The position numbers were made by a program, and so were the translations under genes. The notes below the pieces were generated by a model. That model was not told the DNA's origin, did not search any database, and saw nothing but the letters and a program-made list of their open reading frames with translations. 64,000 bases of DNA, taken from Parapedobacter sp051400755 (lineage in GTDB: Bacteria; Bacteroidota; Bacteroidia; Sphingobacteriales; Sphingobacteriaceae). Shown in pieces: positions 39,581-48,127 of this stretch. Position 1 is the stretch's first letter. The number at the start of each line of letters is the position of its first letter. The stretch covers positions 124,001 through 188,000 of the forward strand of contig NZ_JBLFFL010000003.1 in the NCBI RefSeq assembly GCF_051400755.1, given 5' to 3'.

Positions 39581-40207
39581 TCATATGTACTTCATCTCTG
39601 AAGCTTTATAAATCAAAGCGGCTACGTTGCTGGCATTGAATTTTTTGAGTAACGTCCTTCGATAGCTTTCGACGGTCAGGTGGCTGATGAAAATCTTTTC
39701 TCCGATCTCGTGTGAGTTGAGCCCCCGGGCAAGCAGTTCGAGCACTTCTTGCTCCCGGCGGGTCAACAACGGGAAGGTATCTTTTGCCTTCGGGTGGTTG
39801 ATCAACCGGTCTATTTCTTCGCTCAACCCGGTCTGGCCGGCTATTGCTGAATGGATACAGGTTCGGATTTCTTCGGCAGATGCATTCTTTAGTACATATC
39901 CCGATGCGCCTGCGTCGAGCATGCGCCGGATGATGCTGTACTCGTTGCTGTTGCTGATTCCGATGACTTTGATATCGGGGTTGGTTTTCGTGATTTGGCT
40001 ACACGCTTCGATCCCGTTGATATCGGGCAAGCCGATGTCCAGCAGTACCACGTCCGGTTTTTGTTGTTCTATAAAGGCTATTGCCGGCCGGGCTTCCTTA
40101 AAATCGGCGAGCAGTTCAAATTCCGGCAGGTGCTGCAGCATGTAAGCAAAGCCTTGCAACACTACAGGATGGTCGTCTACGACGATGAGTCTGATTTTTC
40201 TTGTCAT
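39581..40207 (-). CDS. NarL/LuxR-type response regulator
   Basis: A 208-residue regulator. Receiver domain: acidic pair D11-D12, phosphoacceptor D57 in VVLLDIGL, and VLKNAS near 110. C-terminal GerE/LuxR helix-turn-helix: LTRREQEVLELLARGLNSHE IGEKIFISHLTVESYRR. It overlaps the histidine kinase gene by 4 bp and should be its partner. Confidence 0.9.
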   Translation of the reverse strand: MTRKIRLIVVDDHPVVLQGFAYMLQHLPEFELLADFKEARPAIAFIEQQKPDVVLLDIGLPDINGIEACSQITKTNPDIKVIGISNSNEYSIIRRMLDAGASGYVLKNASAEEIRTCIHSAIAGQTGLSEEIDRLINHPKAKDTFPLLTRREQEVLELLARGLNSHEIGEKIFISHLTVESYRRTLLKKFNASNVAALIYKASEMKYI

Positions 40208-42165
40208 ATCGGAATTGTTATGCTGATGGTGGTGCCTCGGTGCGGCTGGGTATCTGTTTCCATCCGACCATTGAGTAGGGCTACCCGGTTTTCGATGCTT
40301 TTAAGTCCTATTCCACCGGTTTTTAGATTTAGGGCGTCAAATCCTTTTCCGTTGTCTTCCACAGTGAGAAACAGGTGGTCCTTCTCGTCGCTGCACTGTA
40401 CGATGATCTGGGAAGCGTCTGCATGTTTCAGCGCATTGGTGAGCAATTCCTGGACGATGCGATAAACGTTTGTCATTATGGTACCGGTATACGCTGGTTT
40501 CAGGTCTAATCCTTGGAACAGTATGCGGGTACGCAGGGAATTGAGAAACTTGCACAGGTCGGAAAGCGCGTGTTCCAATCCGATATTCAGCAGTGTTTCG
40601 GGCATCATATTGCGGGCGATACGCCTTAATTCATCGGATGCTGTGTTTAAATCCCCGATGACAAGCGACAACTCTTCTTCTTCCTCCACCTGCGGTGCAG
40701 CGCTTAAACTACGTGAAGTCAACGCGGATAGGCGGAGTTTTATGCCCGCCAGAAGGCCCCCTAAGCCATCATGCAGGTCGCGGGCGATTCGGTTCCGTTC
40801 TTCCTCCTGGACGTGCAGTATGGTTTGGTATTGGCTCAGCCGCTCCTTTTGTGTCATGGATTGGAGTTTCTCCTTCGCTAGCTTCCATAAAAAGAATGCA
40901 ATGACCGAGGCCAATAAACCTAATGATGCGGACAGCATAATCCAAATCCGGTTCTTATCCAATGCCAGCCGCTGTCTTTGATTGGCATCCTGCAACCGGA
41001 GGATTTCGTTTTCTTTTTCTAGGGTCTCGAACCGTTTTTCGAGCGCCAGGATTTCATTGGTATTGTCTGCGCGAGAAAGGCTGTCCTTCGCCAGTGCGTA
41101 TCGCTGCATCTGCTCGAAAGCTAAGTTGTGATTGCCGAGTTTGTAATTGATATCGGCCATTTCACGCAAATGCAGTAAGGTGTCTGCCGCGGTAACCCCA
41201 AAATCATACTGATTGGCTTGCAGCAGCATCTTTTTTGCTTCGGTGTACCGGCCCTCGTCCCGGTAGGTTTGAAATAATTCGTAGTAACTGTCTCGGATGG
41301 CCTTATCGTCATACCCGGTTTTTTCAAACGCTATGGCCCTCAGGAGATAATCTTTTGCCGTATCGTATTCTTTTACATAACGATGATAACGGCCCTCTGT
41401 GCGGTAATAATAAGGAATGTCTGGGGAATGGGGCATGGATCTGCTCAATGCAGATGCCTGATCGAGATACTGCCTGCCCCGTTGCAGATTGTCGCCCAGT
41501 ATAGCTGCGTTTGCTGCGTAGATATAGGCCGTGAATAGATTCCGCTTGTCGCCTTCCCCGTGTTGCAACGCCTGGATAGCCTGATCAAAATACCGGTCCG
41601 CCCGGTCATATAGCAACTTATTGGTGAGCAGCAGGCCAATGTTGGTCAAACCGTTTGCAGCAGCCAAACTGTCTCCAGCAAGGCGGGCATAGGGGATCGC
41701 CTTGTCTATGATGACCTGCATGTATGCTTCGGGACGGTCTTCCAATTGATAAAGGATGCCGTAATTATTCCAAACTTTAGAGCGGTATTTATAAGACACG
41801 GGATTTTGGTATGCAGAAAGCAATTGATCGGCATGCATATACGCCGTTCGGGCGCGTTCAATATCATGACTGAAAATCACGTTGGCGGTGTATAGGTGGA
41901 CCAGTCCTTTCTGAAAATCAGAAGCACGACCGGAAAGGAGCTTTTTTGCTTCATCTATAAAATGATAGGCTTTGGTTGTGTCAATTTCGCTCCAATAAAG
42001 GCTTAAATCAAGATAGCCGGTAAATTTTTTGTCTTGGTCCGTGAGGTTTTTGATGACCGCAAGAACGCTGTCGGTATACCGGTTTTGGGGCATTGTCTGC
42101 TGCGCAAATGCCTTATCATTGATAACCATAAGCAGTAGACACAGAACGCGTTTAATGTGAGCCAT
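40204..42165 (-). CDS. TPR-containing sensor histidine kinase (HisKA_3 type)
   Basis: From the ATG at 42165 it is 653 residues (MAHIKRVLCLLLMVINDKAF AQQ, a signal peptide); the open frame extends 41 codons further upstream. TPR-like repeats fill the periplasmic part (about 60-380). One transmembrane helix (WIMLSASLGLLASVIAFFLW) is followed by a HisKA_3 dimerisation motif (RIARDLHDGLGGLLAGIKLR, phosphoacceptor His) and a HATPase_c (NALKHADASQ, VEDNGKGFDA, GIGLKSIENRVALL). Typical NarX-like Bacteroidota kinase. Operon with a receiver protein upstream and NarL regulator downstream. Confidence 0.85.
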   Translation of the reverse strand: MAHIKRVLCLLLMVINDKAFAQQTMPQNRYTDSVLAVIKNLTDQDKKFTGYLDLSLYWSEIDTTKAYHFIDEAKKLLSGRASDFQKGLVHLYTANVIFSHDIERARTAYMHADQLLSAYQNPVSYKYRSKVWNNYGILYQLEDRPEAYMQVIIDKAIPYARLAGDSLAAANGLTNIGLLLTNKLLYDRADRYFDQAIQALQHGEGDKRNLFTAYIYAANAAILGDNLQRGRQYLDQASALSRSMPHSPDIPYYYRTEGRYHRYVKEYDTAKDYLLRAIAFEKTGYDDKAIRDSYYELFQTYRDEGRYTEAKKMLLQANQYDFGVTAADTLLHLREMADINYKLGNHNLAFEQMQRYALAKDSLSRADNTNEILALEKRFETLEKENEILRLQDANQRQRLALDKNRIWIMLSASLGLLASVIAFFLWKLAKEKLQSMTQKERLSQYQTILHVQEEERNRIARDLHDGLGGLLAGIKLRLSALTSRSLSAAPQVEEEEELSLVIGDLNTASDELRRIARNMMPETLLNIGLEHALSDLCKFLNSLRTRILFQGLDLKPAYTGTIMTNVYRIVQELLTNALKHADASQIIVQCSDEKDHLFLTVEDNGKGFDALNLKTGGIGLKSIENRVALLNGRMETDTQPHRGTTISITIPI

Positions 42166-42247
42166 TAAAACGAATTTCGACAAGATACGGCAGATTTGCA
42201 AACGACAGGCAACTTTCCGGAAGGGCTGGCCTGCAAGCTGGATTGTA

Positions 42248-42607
42248 TTACTCCCGAAAATGCTTCGCCACCATGGCAATGGCATCATACATGTCGAATG
42301 GTTTCCTGATGTAGCCGACAGCTCCGCAGGTTTTTGAAATGTGAGCGATGTTGGGAGAAGCTGATATCATGATAACGGGGATATCCTTCGTCTCTGGACT
42401 GGCTTTCAGCTCCATGCACAGCTGGCTGCCGGTGGTCCAAAACAACCGCTGGTCAAGCAGAATGAGACCAACCTTGTTTTCCCGGAGAATCTTAAACATC
42501 GATTTGCCATTGTCCGTGATCACTTCGTACTGTTCGTATTCCATGATTTCGGTGATCAGGGCAGAAACATCCAAATCGTCTTCAATATAAAGCAGTTTGT
42601 TTTTCAA
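42248..42607 (-). CDS. single-domain CheY-like response regulator
   Basis: A 119-residue receiver domain: acidic D10-D11 in YIEDDLDVS, phosphoacceptor D52 in LILLDQRL, Ser-Ala in MISASP, and Lys in GYIRKPFD. No output domain. It precedes the histidine kinase gene (82 bp gap) on the same strand and could act as a phosphate sink or interacting protein. Confidence 0.85.
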   Translation of the reverse strand: MKNKLLYIEDDLDVSALITEIMEYEQYEVITDNGKSMFKILRENKVGLILLDQRLFWTTGSQLCMELKASPETKDIPVIMISASPNIAHISKTCGAVGYIRKPFDMYDAIAMVAKHFRE

Positions 42608-42768
42608 AGTATTAGGTCGAAGTTCATTAGTAGATTATTCTCGGCAATTGCCGCAGACGCAAAGCTAAATAAAACGTTTTAAATTGTCAAATGGCAAGTT
42701 TGTACTGAAATTGCATTTAACTGATACAATGTGTAAGTTTGAACCGAATCGACCAGTATCGCATATTC

Positions 42769-43827
42769 ATGAGCACTTACCGTTATTTTTTCAGAGACGA
42801 CTACAGCGAGGGCTGCCATCCGCGTATTTTGGCTGCGCTTCAAGAAACTTCCTTATCACAACAGATCGGCTACGGCAATGATGTGTATTCGGCGGAAGCG
42901 AAATCACTGATCGGCGACTTATTGCCGGGTCACGATGCCGATATTCATTTTGTTTCGGGTGGCACGCAGGCCAACTTGATTGTGATCGGTGCAGCATTGC
43001 GGTCGTATGAGTCGGTCTTATCGGCGCAGACGGGCCACATCAACGGCCATGAGGGCGGTGCCATCGAAGCGGGTGGACACCGGGTGGAGGCCATAGACAC
43101 GCCGGATGGCAAGTTGAATGTGGAGCTCCTGACGCCCTTATTAGCCCAATCGGGCGTGGTGGGAAGTACGCAACCGAAGATGGTGTATATCTCGAATACG
43201 ACGGAATTGGGCACGCTGTATACCAAGGCGGAGCTGAAGGCGTTGTCGGATTTTTGCCGCAAACAGGGATGGTACCTTTACCTGGACGGTGCCCGCCTCC
43301 CGGCGGCGCTGATGGCTGAGGACAACGACCTGACGCTGGCGGACGTGGCGGAATGGACGGATGCGTTTTATATCGGCGGCACCAAAAACGGTGCACTGCT
43401 GGGTGAAGCGATCGTGATTACGCACCCGGAACTTAAAAAGGGGTTTAAACATTACCTCAAGCAAACGGGTGCAATGCTGGCCAAGGGGCGGGTGCTGGGG
43501 TTGCAATTCCGTGAATTGTTTCGTGACAACCTGATCTTTGAGCTGGCTGCTCATGCCAATGCGACCGCGCTGGGCATGGTGTCGGTTTTTGAACAGCTGG
43601 GATACGCCTTTTTGGTGCCGCCGCAGTCTAATCAACTGTTTCCGATACTGCCCAAGAGCATTATGGAGGAGCTGGCAAAAAACTACTTGTTTCACCAATG
43701 GAAGCAACTGGACGGGGAACAGGCGGTGATACGCCTGGTGACTTCGTGGGCGACACCGGCGACGATTTGCACGCAGTTCCTGGGGGATCTGACCCGGCTG
43801 ACAGCTGACCGAACTTATCGCCGGTGA
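42769..43827 (+). CDS. ltaE: low-specificity L-threonine aldolase
   Basis: From the ATG at 42769 it is 352 residues (MSTYRYFFRDDYSEGCHPRI). PLP-binding beta-eliminating-lyase family: FRDDYSEGCHP opening, FVSGGTQANL, ISNTTELGT, LDGARL, and the PLP lysine K206 in YIGGTKNGALLGEA. It cleaves L-threonine or allo-threonine to glycine and acetaldehyde. The open frame extends 10 codons upstream, but the family start is here. It overlaps the convergent CoA ligase gene by 13 bp at the 3' ends. Confidence 0.85.
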   Translation: MSTYRYFFRDDYSEGCHPRILAALQETSLSQQIGYGNDVYSAEAKSLIGDLLPGHDADIHFVSGGTQANLIVIGAALRSYESVLSAQTGHINGHEGGAIEAGGHRVEAIDTPDGKLNVELLTPLLAQSGVVGSTQPKMVYISNTTELGTLYTKAELKALSDFCRKQGWYLYLDGARLPAALMAEDNDLTLADVAEWTDAFYIGGTKNGALLGEAIVITHPELKKGFKHYLKQTGAMLAKGRVLGLQFRELFRDNLIFELAAHANATALGMVSVFEQLGYAFLVPPQSNQLFPILPKSIMEELAKNYLFHQWKQLDGEQAVIRLVTSWATPATICTQFLGDLTRLTADRTYRR

Positions 43828-45122
43828 TCGATAAGGGTAACGCTTTTGCGCGAATTTTCGGGAAACTTGATCCGGTTGATCTCGGGTATGGGAGCGAAAC
43901 TGATGGTAGGGCTCACGCGCAGCTTGGCCCGGAACCGGTCTTTGATCTTAGCCATGAGCTCGTCTGTAGGGTGAGCGGCGCCAACCCGCACGGTGATCTC
44001 ATCTTCCCCGAACTCGTCTCTGGATAGCTCGATGACGTAATTTTCTACCGCTTCAAAATCGTTCAGTAAGTCAAACATCGCGGGTGGGTATAGCGTAGTC
44101 CCTTTGTATTTGATCATCTGGTTATTGCGCCCGATGACGGGTCCGAGGCGCATGGTGGTACGGCCGCAGGCGCAGGGTTCGTAATGGGGCTGCAGGATGT
44201 CTCCGGTCTTGAAGCGCAGCAGGGGCATGCCGGATACACCTAGGGTGGTGACGACCAGCTCGCCGGCCGCTCCTTCGGGCACAGGGTTATTGTCGGCATC
44301 GACGAACTCGGTGATGATCAATTCGGGGTGATGGTGCCCGCCTACCCCATGGCTGCATTCGGTAAATGCAGTGGCCATTTCGGTGGAGGCGTAGGTGGAA
44401 AACAGCTGGATACCCCATAGGCGCTGGATACGCCCGGCCAGGGTGTTGAGGGAGAAATCGGGATGGCGCAGGGGTTCGCCGATGCACAGGGCCTTTTTGA
44501 CGCTGCTCCCCTGAAAGTCGATGCCGTTGGCCTCGGCATACTCGACCATCTTGAGCAGGAACGACGGGACACAGACGATGGCATCCGGCTGCACCCGCGC
44601 GATGGTATCCCACTGCAGTTCGGGTACGCCGGAGCCTACCCGCACGACACCCATTCCGGCCCGGCGTGCGCCGAGGAAATAGGCCAAGCCCGCCATGAAA
44701 CGCCGGTCGATGGTGGTGGTGAGCTGGAGGGTTTGGCCGGCAGCCATGCCCATGCATTGGTAGGATAGCGATTCGTTGTACGCCAGCCGGTCGAGGTCGC
44801 CGTCGGTAAGGGCCAGCAACACGGGGTCGCCGGAGGTGCCCGAGGTGGTGACGTAATCGGTTACTTGCGCAGCATCGACACAGCGAAACGCGCGGTTGTG
44901 CTGGTGGAGGTCGTCTTTGGTGGTCACCGGAATGCGCGGCAGGTCTTCCAACAGGCGGATGGCCCCCCAATCGATACCCTGGGAGCGGAACAGCTCCCGG
45001 TAATAGGTGGAATGGACCCGAAGGTAAGCCAGCAATTGCTGCAACTTTTCTTCCTGAAACCGCTTAACGGCGATTTTATCGGCTTGTTCGATGGCTGGTA
45101 TGGGTATCATATTTTTGCTCAC
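43815..45122 (-). CDS. phenylacetate-CoA ligase-like AMP ligase of the pigment cluster
   Basis: A 435-residue adenylating enzyme of the PaaK type: YVTTSGTSGDPVLLALTDGD (P-loop-like), FSTYASTEMATAFTECSHG and a C-terminal ligase domain ending FPENSRKSVTLIDHR. In related flexirubin clusters an AMP ligase activates the aryl starter (4-coumarate) or a fatty acyl unit; substrate here is inferred from context. Overlaps the C45 hydrolase gene by 47 bp. Third gene of the leftward operon. Confidence 0.75.
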   Translation of the reverse strand: MSKNMIPIPAIEQADKIAVKRFQEEKLQQLLAYLRVHSTYYRELFRSQGIDWGAIRLLEDLPRIPVTTKDDLHQHNRAFRCVDAAQVTDYVTTSGTSGDPVLLALTDGDLDRLAYNESLSYQCMGMAAGQTLQLTTTIDRRFMAGLAYFLGARRAGMGVVRVGSGVPELQWDTIARVQPDAIVCVPSFLLKMVEYAEANGIDFQGSSVKKALCIGEPLRHPDFSLNTLAGRIQRLWGIQLFSTYASTEMATAFTECSHGVGGHHHPELIITEFVDADNNPVPEGAAGELVVTTLGVSGMPLLRFKTGDILQPHYEPCACGRTTMRLGPVIGRNNQMIKYKGTTLYPPAMFDLLNDFEAVENYVIELSRDEFGEDEITVRVGAAHPTDELMAKIKDRFRAKLRVSPTISFAPIPEINRIKFPENSRKSVTLIDHRR

Positions 45123-46797
45123 ATTGCTTAATCCGTTTTTCGATCAATGCCCTATCGGGCGCGGTGGTCACTTCTTTGCCGGCGGCCTGCCGGAAAAAAG
45201 ACAAAGCTTTTGCATATTGCCGTTGACTGAAATAATATTCGCCGATGAGAAAACTGGTTTTCCAAAATTCGGGATTGAGCTGCAGGAAATGCGCCAGCGT
45301 ATCGTCAGGCAACGGTGCCTTTGCGGCGATGGCCGCATTCAGCTCCTTTAGTTTTTTCCGGAAGGTTTGATAATTTTCAAATTCAACGGAGTGCATGAAC
45401 TGATCAGCCGGGATATCCAGCGCATGGCTGGCCAAGGGGATGTCCGTGCCCGACAAAGGCGCTTTGCTGAATACCTCGTCCAGATCATACGCGACAAACG
45501 CACCCAGTTGGTAAGGATTGGCCGATACCCACATCCGGCGGTCTTCGGGCTGGAAGATGACGCCATGGTGCGCGAGCAGTTGGTTAATGGCCATTTCGTT
45601 GCCATACCCTAGGCGTGCACCCCCTTTGCCCTCGCGGTTGCGCAGCGCGGCAGCCGCCAGCGCGGGAGTGAGCGGCGGCGTAGACGCGATCAGCTCATGC
45701 ATACGGTCAAACCGGTATTGGGAATGGCTCTCGGCCAGCCGCCGCAGGTTATTTCGGTCCGTTTGATAGGGCTGGCTCTGGAAATGGTTGGCACACACCA
45801 GCAGCTCAGCGCTATTGGCTACTTCGTATACACCGAACTTCTGGGGCGATACTTCGATGAGGGCCGCCCTCCCATCTGCCGCACTGCCTACAAGGATGGA
45901 TTCGGAAACGAAGACTTCGTGTTGCTGGGCGATGTGGATGGCCTCATCGATGGTAGCGGCGTATTGGAGGATCTCGCGCGTCAGGAGCGATATGGGTGTC
46001 TTGGCCTGAAGCGGCCGGTCTGACTTGCCGGCATTGATGGTAACGGTGAGCCCTTTTTCATTCATGCCGGATACCGCTCCGACCATGCCCGCCCAGGTGA
46101 CCATGGCGTGGTTATACCCGCTGTCGGGCTGGATGAAGGCGACGATCTTCTCTTCGGAGAATGCATCGCCCATGTAGAAATCGAAATTGCGCCCGATCAG
46201 CAGCTTTCCGTCGGCGGTCTGCGACCCCCAGGCGGCAAAAGAGGTGCACCCCACCAACGCGAGGTCACGCAGGGCGTGCCCGATGTCATGCGCGCCATGA
46301 ACGTACAGCAGCCGCTGATACGGCGGGGCCATGAAGTTGAAGGTGTCGGACGCCGAACGGGAGATGCCGTATATTTCGCATTGATATTCGATGGGGATAT
46401 GGTCGGCCAGCCGCCGGTTGAAGAAACGGAGGAAACTCCGCAGCAGGCGTTGCCGAAACCGCGAAGGCACTAGCTCATCTACCCGCGAAAAGAAAGCTGC
46501 CTCTTGCTTATCGAGCAGCTCCTTGGTCAGCATGCCCATGGTGAGCCCCCGCTCCGAGGGGTCGCCGGTGACGAATAATTCCCAGATGCCCTGTTGGTTT
46601 TTGCGGAGTGTGCCGTGGGGCATCACATAGTAATGGGGCGACGGCGCCGCCCGCTCCCCTACCTGGGTGCCGTACTGGGCCACTGGCGGGAGCCGCTTGA
46701 CACCCGCACAGGAGGTGACCAGTAACAGCGCCGCCCACGCTGAGAGGATGCCTATCTGATAACGGGATAACTTCGACAACTCAATTTTATAAACCAA
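45076..46797 (-). CDS. C45-family autoproteolytic acyltransferase/hydrolase, lipoprotein
   Basis: A 573-residue protein with signal and lipobox (SAWAALLLVTSC, Cys30). The Ntn-hydrolase domain starts at the nucleophile C184 in LVGCTSFAAWG, preceded by a long segment with HGAHDIGHALRDLA. Acyl-CoA:6-APA-type motifs GRNFDFYMGD and NEKGLTVTINAGK follow. Autocleavage before the Cys is expected. Likely located in the outer membrane or periplasm, where it could attach or cleave an acyl group of the pigment; this is inference from cluster position. The C-terminal 100 residues are helical, with TPR-like ends. Confidence 0.75.
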   Translation of the reverse strand: MVYKIELSKLSRYQIGILSAWAALLLVTSCAGVKRLPPVAQYGTQVGERAAPSPHYYVMPHGTLRKNQQGIWELFVTGDPSERGLTMGMLTKELLDKQEAAFFSRVDELVPSRFRQRLLRSFLRFFNRRLADHIPIEYQCEIYGISRSASDTFNFMAPPYQRLLYVHGAHDIGHALRDLALVGCTSFAAWGSQTADGKLLIGRNFDFYMGDAFSEEKIVAFIQPDSGYNHAMVTWAGMVGAVSGMNEKGLTVTINAGKSDRPLQAKTPISLLTREILQYAATIDEAIHIAQQHEVFVSESILVGSAADGRAALIEVSPQKFGVYEVANSAELLVCANHFQSQPYQTDRNNLRRLAESHSQYRFDRMHELIASTPPLTPALAAAALRNREGKGGARLGYGNEMAINQLLAHHGVIFQPEDRRMWVSANPYQLGAFVAYDLDEVFSKAPLSGTDIPLASHALDIPADQFMHSVEFENYQTFRKKLKELNAAIAAKAPLPDDTLAHFLQLNPEFWKTSFLIGEYYFSQRQYAKALSFFRQAAGKEVTTAPDRALIEKRIKQCEQKYDTHTSHRTSR

Positions 46798-46807
46798 CCA
46801 CCAATCG

Positions 46808-48031
46808 CTACCTCAACAAATGCGTCACCGCGCGTACCGCGCGGTCGTGTTTCTTGACAAACGGATTTTCCTTATCCCATACATAGCCGGCCAATACGGA
46901 ACACACTTTTCGGCGGACGTCTTCATTGACCTCTTGGTGGAAGAAGAATTTCTGCAGATCACCAGAATACCAATCGCGTATGTAGGAGCGGAACACGTTG
47001 ATCCCCCACAGCATGTGCTCTTCGTATTCGCGTTCCCAATCTACCGCGTCGCCTGCCAGCTGCCTGGCCGCGAGCTTGGCGGCCAGCGCCCCCGATTCGG
47101 TCGCGAAGCAAACGCCCGAAGAAAACACGGGGTCCAAAAACTCGGCGCTGTTGCCCGTGAGGGCGAAACCTTCGCCATAGAGCTTCTTTACCGCCTTGGC
47201 GTACGACACGATCTGCTTCGGCTCAAACAGGAAGTCCAACCCCTGGAACCGATCCCGGTAATGCGCCGACTGCTGGATGATGTATTGAAAGGTACGGGCA
47301 TTATCGCCTTGATGGATGGCGGCTAACCGTTCTTGGGGGCACACCAATCCCAATGAGGTCCGCCCATCAGCAAAGGGGATCACCCAAAACCACTCCTGCT
47401 GCGCTAACACATCAAAGGTAATACGCGTACCTTCGACCCCGCCAGGCCGACGGGCATCCTGTACGTGCACAAACGTAGCGGCCATGGGTGCAAAAGTAGA
47501 TGGGCTGTCCAAATCCAGCAAGCGGGGCAATACGCGGCCGTAACCACTGGCATCGATGAGGTACCGGGCATGGATTTCCGTGCGGTTGCCCTGCTCATCG
47601 CATACGGTGGTCAACGAATCGGTACCGTCAAACACCACCCGCTCTACCGTGGTGCCAAAGGCGATGTCGACGCCCCGGCGTTGCAGGATATCGGTAAGGG
47701 TCTGATCAAATTCGGCCCGCGGAAGCTGCCAGGTCCAATCCCACCCGGCCGAGAATTTCTGGCTGAAATCGAACCAGCACACCTCATCTCCACGAAGAAA
47801 GCGGGCGCCGAACTTCTTTTCGAATCCCTTGGCTTCTACCCCCTCGACGAATCCGGCTTCGTCAAAATGGTCCATGCAACGCGGTATGAGGCTCTCGCCG
47901 ATAACGAAACGCGGGAAATGCGCGCGCTCGACGACCTTTAGCCTGATGCCCTTTTGGTGCAGGATGGACGCCGCCACTGCCCCCGAAGGCCCGGCTCCGA
48001 TAACTAAGACATCAACGTGCTCCGAAGTCAT
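46808..48031 (-). CDS. FAD-dependent oxidoreductase of the pigment cluster
   Basis: A 407-residue flavoprotein: dinucleotide motif VDVLVIGAGPSGAVAASILH, GES motif VIGESLIP, and DASGYGRVLPRLL followed by VIPFADGRTSLGL and GNSAEFLDPVFSSGVCFATE. It belongs to the geranylgeranyl-reductase/flavin-halogenase-like fold; the halogenase W-x-W-x-I-P motif is not seen. Likely a tailoring monooxygenase or desaturase. First gene of the leftward operon; its start faces the lyase gene across a palindromic promoter. Confidence 0.75.
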   Translation of the reverse strand: MTSEHVDVLVIGAGPSGAVAASILHQKGIRLKVVERAHFPRFVIGESLIPRCMDHFDEAGFVEGVEAKGFEKKFGARFLRGDEVCWFDFSQKFSAGWDWTWQLPRAEFDQTLTDILQRRGVDIAFGTTVERVVFDGTDSLTTVCDEQGNRTEIHARYLIDASGYGRVLPRLLDLDSPSTFAPMAATFVHVQDARRPGGVEGTRITFDVLAQQEWFWVIPFADGRTSLGLVCPQERLAAIHQGDNARTFQYIIQQSAHYRDRFQGLDFLFEPKQIVSYAKAVKKLYGEGFALTGNSAEFLDPVFSSGVCFATESGALAAKLAARQLAGDAVDWEREYEEHMLWGINVFRSYIRDWYSGDLQKFFFHQEVNEDVRRKVCSVLAGYVWDKENPFVKKHDRAVRAVTHLLR

Positions 48032-48053
48032 GCTGTATGCGGTATGGATGCGC

Positions 48054-48099
48054 CAAACTTAGACAAAGTTGCATATAAAAGCAAGTTTGTCTAAGTTTG
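48054..48099. promoter_or_regulatory. 19-bp inverted repeat in the divergent pigment promoter
   Basis: Arms at 48054-48072 and 48081-48099 match at 18 of 19 positions around an 8-bp AT spacer (ATATAAAA). Each arm contains TTTGTCTAA or its complement. On the plus strand a TTTG (48086-48089) in the right arm, then 19 nt, then TAATTTAT (48109-48116) could be the promoter of the lyase gene, so a protein bound to the repeat would control both directions. Confidence 0.65.
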
Positions 48100-48127
48100 C
48101 ATCCGCTATAATTTATGCATTTCCTAA

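Noticed and set aside
44287..44970. 227-codon minus-strand frame
   Set aside because: It is the alternative frame of the CoA ligase gene, with His/Pro/Arg-rich content that looks like out-of-frame GC-rich coding DNA.
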